Assembly: GCA_937775205.1 (NCBI GenBank)
Contig: CALKBX010000009.1
Coordinates: 62,001 to 126,000 of the forward strand
From: an uncultured Verrucomicrobiae bacterium
GTDB lineage: Bacteria; Verrucomicrobiota; Verrucomicrobiia; Limisphaerales; UBA1100
Length of the DNA stretch: 64,000 bases
Reading direction: 5' to 3'
The notes under the pieces were generated by a model, which worked only from the letters and a program-made list of their open reading frames with translations, was not told the origin of the DNA and ran no database searches. Positions 49,718 through 61,540 of the stretch are shown here, one piece after another. Position 1 is the first letter of the stretch. Every line of letters starts with the position of its first letter. The position numbers and the translations under genes are program-made.

Positions 49718-51535
49718 ATGTGCGGCATCATTGGCCATTGGAACGTTGCAAAGGTTGAAGAGCCGCATTGGGTGGCCGCGATGAACCGGCTGGAGCATCG
49801 CGGGCCGGATGAGAGCGGTGAGTTTGCCGCGGGCGGGGTGCGGTTGGGGATCCGGCGGTTGTCGATTATTGATCTCACCGAGGGCGTGCAGCCGGTGCGC
49901 AATGAATCCGGCGAGGTGGTGGCGGTGATGAATGGGGAGATTTATAATCACGTGGAGCTGGCCGAGGGCTTGCGCGCGCGCGGGCACACACTGCGGTCGC
50001 GCACGGATGCGGAGGTGCTGCCACATTTGTACGAGGAACACGGCGATGCGTTTGTGGAGCACTTGCGTGGGATGTTCGCCGATTGCTTTGTGGGATGGGC
50101 GGAAGCAGCGGCTGGTGCTGGCGCGGGATCGGTTTGGGAAGAAGCCGTTGTACTTTCGGCAACCCGGTGCCGGCTCGCTGGCGTTTGCTTCGGAGTTGAA
50201 AGCGCTGAAGGCGTTATTGCCTAATGCGAAGTGGTCGGTGCGGGAACAGGGGGTCTATGATTATCTTTCGCTTGGGTGTGTGCCGCAGCCGGAAACAATT
50301 TTTCAAGACGTGCAGCAAGTGCCGCCGGCTACTGTGCTCACTTTTGATGGCGGCAAAATCACAACGCGACAATTTCAGAGTGGGCACAATGGGAACGCAC
50401 ACGGAACCGTGCGCGAACACATTCGCGAATCGGTGCGGTTGCGGTTGCGCAGTGATGTGCCGGTGGGAGTGTTTTTGTCGGGAGGGGTGGATTCGACGAT
50501 CGTGGCGATCGAGGCGGCGAAGGAGGTGGGCGAGTCGTTGCGGACGTTCACGGTGAAAATGGATGACCCCGCGCTGGATGAATCGGCGGTGGCGGCGGAC
50601 ACCGCGCGGGCATTGGGCGTGCGGCACGAGGTGTTGCCGCTGGAGATTTCGCCGCGCGAGGATTTGCTTTCGGTGGTGCGGCATTACGACCAGCCCTTTG
50701 CCGATTCCAGCGCGCTGCCGAGTTGGGCGGTGGCACGGGCGGCGGCGCGCCATGTGAAGGTGGTGCTCAACGGCGATGGCGGCGATGAACTCTTCGCGGG
50801 CTATCGCCGGCATCTCGCGGCGTTTCAATTGGGCCGCGTGGGATGTGTGCCGCGTTTTTTGTGGAAGGCTGTGGCGGCACTTCCCGCGGGCGGGCGGCGT
50901 TCGCGCTTAGGATTTTTGCGACGCTTCGCGCGCGGGGCGGGCTCGACTGCGGGTCGGCGTTATTTGGAATGGTCGAATGATTTACTTTTGGAAACGGACA
51001 AGCAACGCCATTGGCAAGGCGACGCCATGCGGTCCACGGAGGAATGGGTGGAGGCCCAAATGGAGCCGGGCCTCTCGCCGCTGCGCCAGCAAATGCATCT
51101 GGATCGCGCATCAATTTGCTCAGCGATTTACTGGTGAAAATGGATATGGCGACAATGGCGCATTCGCTGGAGGCGCGTTCACCGTTGTTGGATCAGGAGT
51201 TGGCCGCATTCGCTGCGGGCATTTCGGATGCGGAATTATTGCGTGGCGGACAAACCAAATCATTTTTGCGCAACGCGTACGCGGACGAATTGCCGCCTGC
51301 CGTGTTGGCCGCCCCCAAGCGCGGGTTTGAGGTGCCGGTGGCGCGTTGGCTGGCGGAGGATTGGCGGGAGTTGCTGCACGATTCGCTTGCGCCGGGCGCG
51401 CGCTCGGAGCAGTTTGTGAGCCGCCGGTTTTTGCAGGACTTGCTCGCCGATCGCTTGGCGGGTGACCGCAATTTGCCGATGTTGAAATACACGCTGCTGG
51501 TGCTGGAGTTGTGGCTGAGGGAACAGGAAAACTAA
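49718..51535 (+). CDS. asnB: Asparagine synthase-like amidotransferase, AsnB type (two frameshifts)
   Basis: It begins MCGIIGHWNVAKVEEPHWVA with the nucleophile Cys2, then RLEHRGPDESGEFAAGG and NGEIYNHVELAEGL (glutaminase domain). It shifts near 50095 into ALWDGRKQRLVLARDRFGKK. The synthetase domain has the PP-loop FLSGGVDSTIVA and LNGDGGDELFAGYRRHLAAF, then shifts near 51110 into NLLSDLLVKMDMATMAHSLE, ending LREQEN. About 605 residues. In glycan loci such proteins often amidate uronic acids rather than make asparagine; ugd and wbpA in this cluster make that likely. Confidence 0.85.
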
Positions 51536-52666
51536 ATCCGCGCATTTTATTTGTGTCGGCAGCAGACTGGGCCTTTCGGGCCCATCGCCTGTCTTTGGCC
51601 AAATGGCTGGTGGCACGGGGCGCAACGGTGGGCGTGATTTGTCCGCCGGGCGATGCAGTGGCGGATCTGGAAGCGGCGGGCTTGCGCGTGTTTCCGATGG
51701 CGCTGTCGCGCGACAAAATTTCCCCAGCAGAAACTCTGGCCGCTGCCAAGGCCGTGCGCGAAACGGCTTCAGGCGTTTCGCGCGGACGTGCTGCATTGCG
51801 TTTCCCTGCGGTGCGTGTTGTTCGGTTGGCTGGCAATGCGTGGGGTGCGCGAGCGGCCGCGCGTAGTGAATCACGTGATTGGGATGGGCAGTTTGTATTC
51901 TGACGAGGCGCGCTCGATGAAATTGCGGTTGCTGCGCGGCGGGGTGGATTGGTGCTTGCGCCGGGCTTTCCGTGCGCCGGATGCGACGACGGTTTTTCAA
52001 AATCACGATGACCTCAATTGGTGGCGTGATCACGCGGCTCTTGCGGAAAACCAACTCGCGTGTTTACCCGGCAGCATCGACACCGCGCTTGCGAAGACTT
52101 CGCCCGATTCCGATGGCCCGCCGTGGCGGATGATTTTTGTGGGCCGTTTATTGAAAGACAAAGGCGTGGCGGAACTCATGGAAGCGCACGCGGCATTGCG
52201 CGCGCGAGGGATGGCAGTGGAGCTGGCGTTGTGCGGCGATGTGGATGCGGGGAATCCGAAAAGTTTTACACGCACCGAGGCGGAGGCGTTTGGAAATGCG
52301 GAGGGCTGCAAATGGCTCGGGCGACGGGATGATGTGCTCGAACAAATCGCGGCGAGTCATTTGTTGGTGTTGCCGACCTATCGCGAAGGCTTGCCGCGGG
52401 TGTTGCTGGAGGCGGGCTTGGCGCGGCGGGCGGTAGTGGCCACGGATGTGCCGGGCTGCCGTGAAGTGGTGGTGGATGGCGAGTCGGGCGTGCTCTGCGC
52501 GCCGCGTGATGCAAGGGCTTTGGCGGAGGCGATTCAAACGGTGTTGGAGGATGATGAATTGCGCGGACGCTTGGCCGAAGGTTTGCACAAACGCGTGGAT
52601 GAAAAATTTGCCGACTCGGTGGTGAATCCGCGTTGGTGGAATCTTTACACGGAGGGCCGGCCGTGA
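51511..52666 (+). CDS. GT4-family glycosyltransferase (one frameshift)
   Basis: A GTG at 51511 overlaps the asnB end. It begins NPRILFVSAADWAFRAHRLS, shifts near 51760 into QAFRADVLHCVSLRCVLFGW, and continues VVNHVIGMGSLYSDEARSMK. The donor half reads RMIFVGRLLKDKGVAELMEA, SHLLVLPTYREGLPRVLLEA and DVPGCREVVVDGESG. This matches WbcM/WbpX-type amino-sugar transferases that often sit directly before a WecA-like gene, as here. About 385 residues. Confidence 0.8.
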
Positions 52667-52667
52667 C

Positions 52668-53669
52668 GTGGGCGGTTTTTTTCTGGGCGCGGCGGCTTTG
52701 GGCTGGGTGCTGTGTCATCCGGTGAGCGCGCTGCTGCGGCGTTGGAAATGCTGGGACCGGCCGAATTACCGCTCCAGCCACACGGAGCCCACGCTGCGCG
52801 GCGGCGGCTTGGCGGCGGTGCTGTTGGTGGCGGGCGCGGTGGCGGCGTGGGTGTGGCCGGTGGATCGGTTGCTCGCGCAGGCGTGGCTGGGCGGGTTGGT
52901 TTTGCTCGGGTTCATTTCGTGGCGCGACGATCGGCACGGTGTGCCGGTGGCGGTGCGGATTTGCATCCAAACGCTGGTGGCGGTGGGCGTGGTGCTGGCC
53001 ATCACGGGGCGCGCGGCGCCGGTGGGGTTGATTTTGTTTGCGGTGTTCGCGTTGGTCGCGTTTATGAATTTTGTCAATTTTATGGACGGCATCAACGGGC
53101 TGGTTTCCGGCCAGCTCATCCTAATGTCTTTGGGTGCGGCGCTGATCTTTGGTGTGGCGGGCGACGTCACGCCACTGCTGATCGCGTTGGTGATGGCGGG
53201 CGCGTTGGCGGGTTTTTTGCCGTTTAACTTTCCCCGCGCGCGGATGTTTCTCGGCGACGTGGGCAGTGTGCCGCTGGGGTTTTCGTTTGGTGTGCTGTTG
53301 CTGTGGATGGCGGTGACGGCGACTGATCCAGCCTTGTACAAAACCTGGCGGTGCTGCCGTTTTATTTTTTCCTCGAAGGTTCGATTGACCGTCATTCGGC
53401 GCTTGAAGCGTGGGGAAAATTTATCGCACGCGCATCGCGAGCATTTTTACCAACGCCTCGTGCGCGGCGGTTGGAGCCACGCGCGGACCACCGGCTGGGT
53501 GTGGGCGCTGCAAATCGTCGTCATCGCGCTGGCGTGTTGGCAGTGGCGCGCGGGGTGGCGCGTTGAATTTTTGTGGCTGGCGGCGGGGCTGGTGTGGGGC
53601 GGGTTTTTTGCCTACGCTGAAACGGTCTTCCGGCGGAGCCAAGATGAACGCGGGGAGGGCAGAACATAA
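52668..53669 (+). CDS. WecA/TagO-like polyprenyl-phosphate HexNAc-1-P transferase
   Basis: A GTG start two bases after the previous stop gives GGFFLGAAALGWVLCHPVSA and a multi-helix membrane protein. Family motifs are present: RPNYRSSHTEPTLRGGGLAA, FVNFMDGINGLVSGQ (catalytic Asp pair region), FNFPRARMFLGDVGSVPLGF and the late LKRGENLSHAHREHFYQRLV. Around 53345-53385 the frame appears to shift and shift back, garbling about 12 residues. It would load a HexNAc-phosphate onto undecaprenyl phosphate, starting the glycan on its lipid. Confidence 0.87.
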   Translation: MGGFFLGAAALGWVLCHPVSALLRRWKCWDRPNYRSSHTEPTLRGGGLAAVLLVAGAVAAWVWPVDRLLAQAWLGGLVLLGFISWRDDRHGVPVAVRICIQTLVAVGVVLAITGRAAPVGLILFAVFALVAFMNFVNFMDGINGLVSGQLILMSLGAALIFGVAGDVTPLLIALVMAGALAGFLPFNFPRARMFLGDVGSVPLGFSFGVLLLWMAVTATDPALYKTWRCCRFIFSSKVRLTVIRRLKRGENLSHAHREHFYQRLVRGGWSHARTTGWVWALQIVVIALACWQWRAGWRVEFLWLAAGLVWGGFFAYAETVFRRSQDERGEGRT

Positions 53670-55509
53670 TGTCTATTTTGCAACCCCCTAACTTGTCGCG
53701 CAGCCAGCGGTTTGCGGTGTTGCTAGTGCTGTACCTCGCCGTACTCGCAGCGGCCACTTGGGTGGCATACGGGTTGCGGTTTGATTTCGATGTGCCGACG
53801 GAACACCAACGCCACATCAAGGAAATTTGGGTTTGGGTTTGGGCGTCGAAACTTCTGGCGCTCGCGGTGGCCGGACAGTTTTACAGTTTGCTTAGCTTCT
53901 TTAGTCTGCCGGATTTGAAACGGCTCGGCTTGGCGTTGGGCGTGGTGACCTCGGGCTTTTCGGCCAATGGTACGCGGTGGATGCGGTGCACGAAATGTCG
54001 CGTGGGGTGATTGTGCTCGATGGCATTCTGAGTTTTCTTGGGTTGGCGGCGTGCCGGTTGGGCTTTCGTTTGGTGCGGCAGGGCACCGGCAGCAATGGCG
54101 ACGCAAGCGGGCACGCGCGTGGCGATTGTGGGCGCGGGCGAGGTGGGCGCGGCGCTGGCGCGGGAATTGCAAACCAAAGCCACGCTGCGGCCGGTGGTTT
54201 TTTTCGATGATGCAAAGCGCAAACACGGCACGCAAATTCACGGCGTGCCGGTGGCGGGCGCGGTGGAAAGTTTGCGCGAGGCAATGTGCTGGCGGTGGAC
54301 GAAGTCATTATCGCGATGCCATCCGCGCCGGGCGCGCGGGTGCGTGAGGTGTTGGCGTTGCTGGATGAATTGGGTTTGCGCTGCCGTACGGTGCCTTCGA
54401 TGAGCCAGCTGGCGGTGGGCGATATGGTCACGGCACTGCGGCCGGTGGAGATTGCCGATGTGCTTGGGCGCGAGTCGGTGGATCTCGGCACGGAAACGGT
54501 GCGGGAATTTTTGGATGGCAAAACCGTGCTCGTCACCGGCGCGGGCGGCAGCATTGGCTCGGAGTTGTGCCGCCAACTCGCCCAGCTTGGGCCGTCCAAA
54601 TTGGTTTTGGTGGAGCGATCGGAATTTCAGTTATTTGAAATCCACTCGGAAATTGAAGGCGCCATCAAGGCTGTTCCGGAGTTGATCGACGTGCAGGACA
54701 CGCCTGCGATGGAGGCGGCTTTCGAGCGCTATTCACCGGATGTGATTTTTCACGCGGCGGCGTTCAAGCACGTATCGATGATGGAACGCCAGCCCGCCGT
54801 TGCGATTCGCAACAACGTGCTGGCCACCGATCGCCTCGCTGTCGCGGCGGCGGAGCACGGCGTGGGGCGGTTCATTTTGATTTCCACCGACAAAGCCGTG
54901 GCGCCTTCCAGCGTGATGGGTGCCACCAAAGCGCTGGCCGAGCGCGTGCTGCAAGGGCACGCGATGGCGGGCGGCGGCACGCGCTTTATCACGGTGCGCT
55001 TTGGAAATGTGCTGGGTTCCTCCGGTAGTGTGGTGCCGATCTTTCAACGGCAAATCGAACTGGGCGGGCCGGTGACGGTGACCGATGCAGCGGTGACGCG
55101 GTTTTTTATGAGCATCCCCGAGGCCGCCGGCTTGGTGCTGCGCAGCGCGGCGATGGGCGAAGGCGGCGATCGCTTTATTTTGGATATGGGCGAGCCGGTG
55201 CGCATTGCGGAATTGGCGGAGGATATGATCCGCCTCACCGGCCGCGAACCGGGCACGGACATCGCCATCGAATTCATTGGCCTTGCGCCCGGGCGAAAAA
55301 CTGCACGAAGAACTTCACTCCGCCGACGAACAATTGGCCGACACCGATCACACAAAAATCCAACGCATCACCGGCGCGGCCTTGACGGCTGCGGATTGGC
55401 GAGATGCTGGAAACCGCCTTGCAACGGGGCGGTGAATTGGATGACGCCGCTGCGCGTGCGTGGCTGTGCGAATTGCTTCCGGAGTACGAACCGACTTCGT
55501 CCGAATAGG
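53669..55509 (+). CDS. Membrane nucleotide-sugar 4,6-dehydratase, PglF/WbpM/CapD type (frameshifted)
   Basis: The N-terminus has membrane helices (RFAVLLVLYLAVLAAATWVA), then a nucleotide-binding domain in another frame (RVAIVGAGEVGAALARELQT). The catalytic SDR part is long and clean: KTVLVTGAGGSIGSELCRQL, VIFHAAAFKHVSMMERQP, STDKAVAPSSVMGATKALAE with the MGxxK dehydratase motif, and DAAVTRFFMSIPEAAGLVL. Breaks lie near 53970, 54105, 54285, 55290 and 55405; the true end reads LLPEYEPTSSE to the TAG at 55507. It makes UDP-4-keto-6-deoxy-GlcNAc, the precursor of bacillosamine-type sugars. It closes the plus-strand operon. Confidence 0.87.
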
Positions 55510-55552
55510 GCGCTTCAATTATCCCTACGAACTTACCACGCCGGAGGTGTGC

Positions 55553-56658
55553 TTAGGCGCAAAATGCGCTGACGGAATGGGTGACTTCGGCGACTTGGGC
55601 TTCGGTCATTTCGGGGAAGACGGGGAGGCTGAGGACTTGATCGGCGAGTTGCTCGGCGACGGGGCAGTTTGCGGGTGGGAGATGGGCGAAGCAGGGTTGT
55701 TGGTGGAGAGCTTCGGGATAATAAATTTCGTTGCCGATTTCGGCGGTGCGCAGGTGGGCGGCGAGGGCGTCGCGGCGTTCGCGGTTGGGGAGGCGCACGG
55801 TGAATTGATTCCACGAATGGCCGGGCGCGGCGGCGGGCAGGATGAGGTCGGGCGTGCCGGCGAGGAGGGATTGGTATTGCGCGGCGTTGCCGGTGCGCAG
55901 GGCGATCCATTCGTCGAGCTGGGTTTGCTTCACGCGGAGCAGCGCGGCTTGGAGTTCATCGAGCCGGAAATTGCCGCCGACGTGGCTTCGTGATGATATT
56001 TGGGCTTGGCAGCCGTGGGCGCGCAGGAGGCGGGCGCGTTCGGCGAGGGCGTCGTTGCTGGTGGTCAGCAAACCGGCGTCGCCCAGCGCGCCGAGGTTTT
56101 TGGTGGGATAAAAACTGAACGCGCCAAAGTCGCCCATGCCGCCGACGGGGATGCCTTCCCACGTGGCGCCCTGCGCTTGCGCGGCGTCCTCGATGATGTG
56201 CAGCGAGTGCGCTTGGGCGAGTTGGCCGATGGCGGTCATATCGGCGGCTTGTCCAAAAAGGTGGACGGGGAGAATGGCCTTGGTGCGCTCGGTGACTTTG
56301 GCGTCAGCGTCCTCGGCGTTGAGGTTGAAGGTATTCGCGTGGGAATCGACGAACACCGGTGTGGCACCCGTGCGCGCGATACTGCCGGCGGTGGCGAAGA
56401 AAGTGAACGACGGGCATAGCACCTCATCGCCCGGCCCAATGCCGAGGCACATCAGCGCGAGCAATAGTGCATCCGTGCCGGAAGAAGTGCCAATGCCGTG
56501 GGCGGCACCACAGCGCGCGGCCGTTTCATTTTCGAAAGAAGAAACTTCCTCGCCAAGAATATACCGACCTGAATGCAGTACGCGCGTGAAGGCATCCTGC
56601 AGCTCCGCCTCTCAGCGCGAGGTTTTGGGCAGCAACATCAAGCAGCGGAACGGCCATT
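55553..56658 (-). CDS. DegT/DnrJ/EryC1 sugar aminotransferase (one frameshift)
   Basis: The ATG at 56658 opens MAVPLLDVAAQNLALR, shifts near 56610 into LQDAFTRVLHSGRYILGEEV, and runs to SVSAFCA. PLP-enzyme landmarks: GTSSGTDALLLALMCLGIGP, LHIIEDAAQAQGATWEG and the PLP lysine in FSFYPTKNLGALGDAG. About 368 residues. It converges on the pglF-like gene with a 43-base gap. PglE/WbpE-type enzymes aminate the 4- or 3-keto group that such dehydratases and dehydrogenases create, so the two probably act in sequence. Confidence 0.88.
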
Positions 56659-56674
56659 AGAAAATCAAGCCGGT

Positions 56675-59600
56675 TTACGGCTGCGTGTTGATTTGTTGCG
56701 AAGTGCCGTTTTGATCTGCGGCAGTGGTGAGGCGAATCACGCGCGGGTTGGTGGCATTCACGTCGGCCCAGCTCGCGTTGTTGTCGCTGATATACGTGTT
56801 GGTGATAGTGATCTGGGTGCCAGTGCTGTTGAAGGTGATACCTGCGGGGGGGGCGGCGGGATCGATTGTGGCGGTAATGGAGACATTCGGCGTGGTGGCG
56901 TTGTCCTCGAAACGGATGGTCTTTACGCCGAGGAAGTTGCTGCCGTTGATGACGAGGTTACCTGTGCTGAGATCGTAGGTATTGCTGCCACCATCGTAGC
57001 CGCCACCAGCGAAAGTGGCCGCGGCGTTGCCGAGGTAAGCGGGTGTGGCGCTTACGCTGAAGGTGCCGCTGGAATTATTGTCACTCACGACGATGCCAAA
57101 GGGCGTGGTGATTTTCATTCGGCGGGTGCTGTTGCTGGCGACGTCCACCAAATTAGCATTGGGGAAGGAGTTTGCGGCGATGGTGAATTGGGTATTGTTC
57201 ACATAGGTGGCGCCGGTGGTGGTATCAATGCTGGTGTTGGCGGCGATGGTATTGCCGTTGATATCCACGATCTCCACGGAGGAAATTACGCCGAGACCAG
57301 AGCCGTTGACGGTGAATGTGTTGTTGTCACGACGGTAGTTAACCGCATCTGAAGTGGAACTGCTAGTGAGCCCACTGTAGCTGGTGTACTTGGGCGGCAC
57401 GCCAACATAGAAACGCTGATCTTGTGCTGTGTAAACAGTGGTGCGCGGGCCGGTGAGCGCAAAACGGCGGTACAGCGAAGTGGCGTTGGAATCACCGGAA
57501 CTGCCGTTGAGGAATTGCGCGGTTTGGGTGTCGATGACAATGGAGTTGTCGGCAACCGTTACGCCCGGGTTGGGCAGTGTAACGGCGGGCGTGTCGGGCA
57601 GTGCGCTGCCGTTTTCATCCACCATCACAATAGCGCTTACGTTTTTGAGGTTTGTGCCGGTGAGGGTCACATCATCGCCGGTGGTGGCATCGCGGTTAAA
57701 GGTGTTGGGCGTTGTGAAGCCCGCGACAAATAGCACCGTGGGCTGGGCGTTTACATTGAAGGCCAGCGTGGAATTGAGGTCGGTGTTGCCCACCACGTTG
57801 AATACTTTGAATTGTTTCTCCGTGGCGTTTCCGTCTGCTTGCGTGGTGTAAAACACATCACGCGAAATCTGGATGCGCGAGCCGTTGTCATCCACAGTCA
57901 CGCCCGCGGCGGGGAGGTCGACCTTCATCACCGGTGAAAGCGAGCTGCCATCGGTATTGACCAATTCAATTCGGTAAGCGGTGTTGAGTGCGGTGCCGTT
58001 TATGTCGATGGCTTCGTCACGCCGGAAGTTGCTGCTGCTGTCCCAGCCGAGCGTGGCGATCACGGGCTTGGTGGTGATGTTGGCGATGAGTGCCACGTTG
58101 TTGGTGACGGTCAGCTCCGAGGTGCCGCCGCCGCGGGCGACGCGCAGGCGGCGGTATGAACCATCGGCGATGTTGCTGGCGATGGCGCTCAGGGGCAGCA
58201 CCGCTTCGGTGTCTGACCGAATCTCAAACGTGACCTCCGTGCTGTTCCCGCTGGCGGGGTACACCATCGTGCCATCGGATTTTTCCATGCGGAAATAAGT
58301 GAGTGTGGAGTTGCCGTCGCTGGCGCCGGAGATTTGCGCAGCTCTTGAAGCCGTAGCCGTAAACTGTCAGCGTTTGGGTGCGGTCAAAGGTGAGGTTGTC
58401 TCGGCTGGTGCCGGTGATAACTGGCAAGCCAGTGTAGATGCCAATCTGTGTCTGTGGAGGCGGTGCTGGCACCGAGCGTGTTCCATACCCGCACCGTGCG
58501 TGTGCCGGCGGCGCCCTCGGCCAGCTCATTGATCACGCCGGCGGGGATGACGATTTGCTGGTGCGACTTAATGAATGTTTGCACCTGCGAACCGCTGATG
58601 GTTTGCACCACGAGGTTGCCGTTCATGATTTGGATGTGCTCCACCGAGTTGAGCAACTGCCCCTCAATGGTGAGGGCTTCCTGCGTGCGGGTGAGGATGT
58701 CGTCCTGGCCAGCATCGTAAATGCGCGTGATGGTTGGCACGGCGGTGGCGGGAGTGAGCACGTTTTCGAGGATGTGCATTTGAGCGTCGTTCGGGAAGGT
58801 CACCACATCCTTCGGCCCCGGCCCTCTGATGTGGCCCCATAGCGAATAGGAATTGGTATTGCCCACCACGCTGGCCTCACCGCTCCAGATCACTTCAAAG
58901 CCGATTCCCAGCTTGGTAAACGTGTACTGCGTGCGGCCACGCAATCAGGCCCGGGCCCACATTGGTGGTGAGCAACTGCACTGGGCCGAGGTTGTTGGTG
59001 TAGTTATTAATCCAAGCGGTGCTGTCCGTTCGGTTGAAAGCGATGGGCACGCCATCGGGGGAGACGCCCAGCTCATCGGCCACAAAAATAATGTCCGGCT
59101 GAAAAATGCCCCGGCCAACTGTTTGCTCGAACCACGCCAGTGTGGGGATGCCGATGTAAGCGGAGGCACCCGGTGTAGTGTTGTTTAGGCCTCCCACATT
59201 TTGACCGTTGGTGCTCACGAACCGATCGGTCCAAATATGGTTGGTGGCGGTAAAGGTAATGCCCAGAAAGGAATCGAAAGGGCTGCTCTATAAATGTCAT
59301 CTTGTCGATGCCCCCGCGCAGCGCCACATCCACCAAAGCCGCCGGAGCTTGCGCGGGCAGAGAAGAGGTGATGGGCAAACCGGGAACAATGCCCGTGTTG
59401 CGCCGGGGGATGTATGCGCCGGAAACGCCGGAGGGATCCGGATACTGTCGCGGACTGCCATTGGGAAAAACGGCAATCGCATAAGTTGGCAGGAAATTAG
59501 CCGGGATAATCAGTGCCACATTGGGATCTAGATTTTCGTATACAATGTTGCCTTTGCGATAAAGATAATGCAGCCCGCCCGCGTCATCATAAGTGAGCGC

Positions 59601-60425
59601 GTGGCGTGGTTTGTATTGGCCGCCCATCGCGTATTTGCCGCTGTAAAATATGCCGAATCCAAATAGCGTGGGCTGGTCCGTCCAGTAAATCGCTGTGTTG
59701 CCGTAGAAGGCATCCACGATGCCCGCTACTGAGGTCCATGCGTTTCCGCTGGTGTCGGTGGTGAATTCCTCCATATCCGCGAAGGACGGCGCGGTTGTAA
59801 AACCCGCAGAGGGAGGCGCGTCGTGGATCAGCCGGTAGCTGTAAGTCACGCCATTGATTACCGGCGTGGGCTTGAAAGTGATGGGATCAAAATTGCGTAG
59901 GCGCACATTGAAATTCAACTGCGTGCCTGTCGAGTTGGTGGTAATCGAGCGCGCGCCAAACGCATACCGGTGCGGATTGCCGAGGCCCAGTTGGTTAATC
60001 ACCATGCCCAGCACGAGGCTCTTGATGTCGATGATGCCCGCTTCCTTCGCAGTGCGGTTTTGCCACGTGGTATTGTAATTACTGCGGAACCCGTGCTTCG
60101 TGTAGTCCAGCGCGCTCACGCCCGAGTAGTCGTCATTCTCGAAAAAATCGTTCACAATCGTGAACGCTTCCTTCACCGCCTCACGCCCCTCCAGCCCAAA
60201 ATATTGCATGAAGCTCGCATCAAACGCATAAGTCAGCATCGGAGTGTTCAGCCGGTAAAACGTCTTGAGATCCTTCGGCCCGCCAAGGTCATCGGTGTAA
60301 TTGAAGTCGATGCCGCCGCTGGATACCTCGGAAGGATCCATCGGTCCAATCATCACGAAGGCCCGCGCGTTGGGTGCCCCCACCAGCCCCGCCACGCAGC
60401 AAAGAGCAAATACCAGTTTTTTCAT
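56675..60425 (-). CDS. Large secreted IPT/TIG-like surface protein (frameshifted)
   Basis: From the ATG at 60425 a signal peptide (MKKLVFALCCVAGLVGAPNA) leads into a domain with LNTPMLTYAFDASFMQYFGL and AVKEAFTIVNDFFE, which I recall from large secreted proteins of Verrucomicrobiota. Frame breaks near 59230, 58940, 58420 and 58300 separate further parts. The last 537 codons (58288-56675) are intact and made of beta-rich repeats of about 90-100 residues, each with an NGxxL-type turn and VEIVDINGN-like strands, as in IPT/TIG domains. The protein is very rich in Asn, Ser and Thr, with about 24 N-X-S/T sequons in that part. It has no sorting motif that I recognise. Total about 1250 residues. Probably surface-exposed and a likely glycoprotein. 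Confidence 0.72.
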
Positions 60426-60631
60426 ACTTGTCTGCGGTTACTTGGAAGGAATGCCCACCCGCCCGTCATAGGCGGCCCCATTATTGGCAACAAAAACACC
60501 GTGTGGTTTTGTGAAAAACAAACCAACACCTCCCTCCTCCTCGCCGTGAGTATGCGGCAGAACGCATCCCAGCCAATCCCACATTGCTCACACGCGGGGA
60601 ATTGAATGTGAACAACTTGTTCGCAAAAAGC

Positions 60632-61540
60632 TTAATCAATCTCCGGTGCCAATCGCAACGCAGCCACATTCGCCCGCATCATCGCCAGCCAATCCGTCGC
60701 TGTTCGGACGGTTGGCGCACGGCGCGAACACCACGCCGCGAATGCCCTGCGTTTTGAGCTGGTCGGCAATCGCTCGGTTCGGCGCGGCCTCCCATAACAT
60801 CACCTGTGCTGGATGCGTTTTGCGCAGTGCTGTCAATTCCGCCCAGCCTGTCTTCATCCGGCATCGAGTCCGGTTCCCAATGCACGCTGCGAATTTTGAA
60901 ACCGTAACCGCGTGCCAAATACTGATAAACCGGATGCGACCCCAGCAGTGGCGTGTCGCCCAAGTCGGCGGCGATGCCCCGTAATTCCGCATCTAGCGAA
61001 ACCAAATCACGCTGCAGTGCGGCAAAATTATTCGCAAGCACTTCGCTGCTCGTCGGCAACAAACTCGACAGCGCACGATGCACTGCGGCGGCTTGTTGCT
61101 GCGCCTGCTGGAAATCCAGCCAAGTAGTGAACGCCGTACCCGCGTGGCTGTGCTCGCCGCCCTTACCGTGCTGATGCGCCGCGTCGGCTTTCACCGCAAT
61201 GAACGCATCGCGAAACGCCGCGCTGGTGTTCACCGTCCGCGAATCCGGCAGTGAAGCCCAAGCCGGCCATTTCGCGTACGAAGCCCCGTTGAGCAGAATG
61301 AGATCGTCCGACTGGAATCTCGCGCACCTCCGCACGCCGACGGTTTCCAAAACGCTGGATCCCCCTCCATCGCCGGAAAATGCACCTCCACCAAATCGCC
61401 CGCAATCCGTTCCACAAAAAACGCCAGCGGATAATTCACCACCGCCACGCGCGGCTTCCCCGCGAGCGGGGTGGGTGCATCCGTCATCGGCTTGCAGCCG
61501 ATCACACAAAATAAAAATTAGAGCAACGACGCTGTTTCAT
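60632..61540 (-). CDS. ZnuA/TroA-like metal-binding lipoprotein (frameshifted)
   Basis: An ATG at 61540 overlaps the permease stop (ATGA); one T missing from a run would give a lipoprotein signal ending CVIGCKP. The next coherent part reads VAVVNYPLAFFVERIAGDLV. The main frame has LILLNGASYAKWPAW, TSAAFRDAFIAVKA and the His-rich loop HQHGKGGEHSHAGT, then LGSHPVYQYLARGYGFKI, all typical of cluster A-I metal receptors that bind zinc or manganese. Two more shifts lead to WLAMMRANVAALRLAPEID. About 302 residues. Unusually it is paired with a FtsX-type permease rather than ZnuB. Confidence 0.8.
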
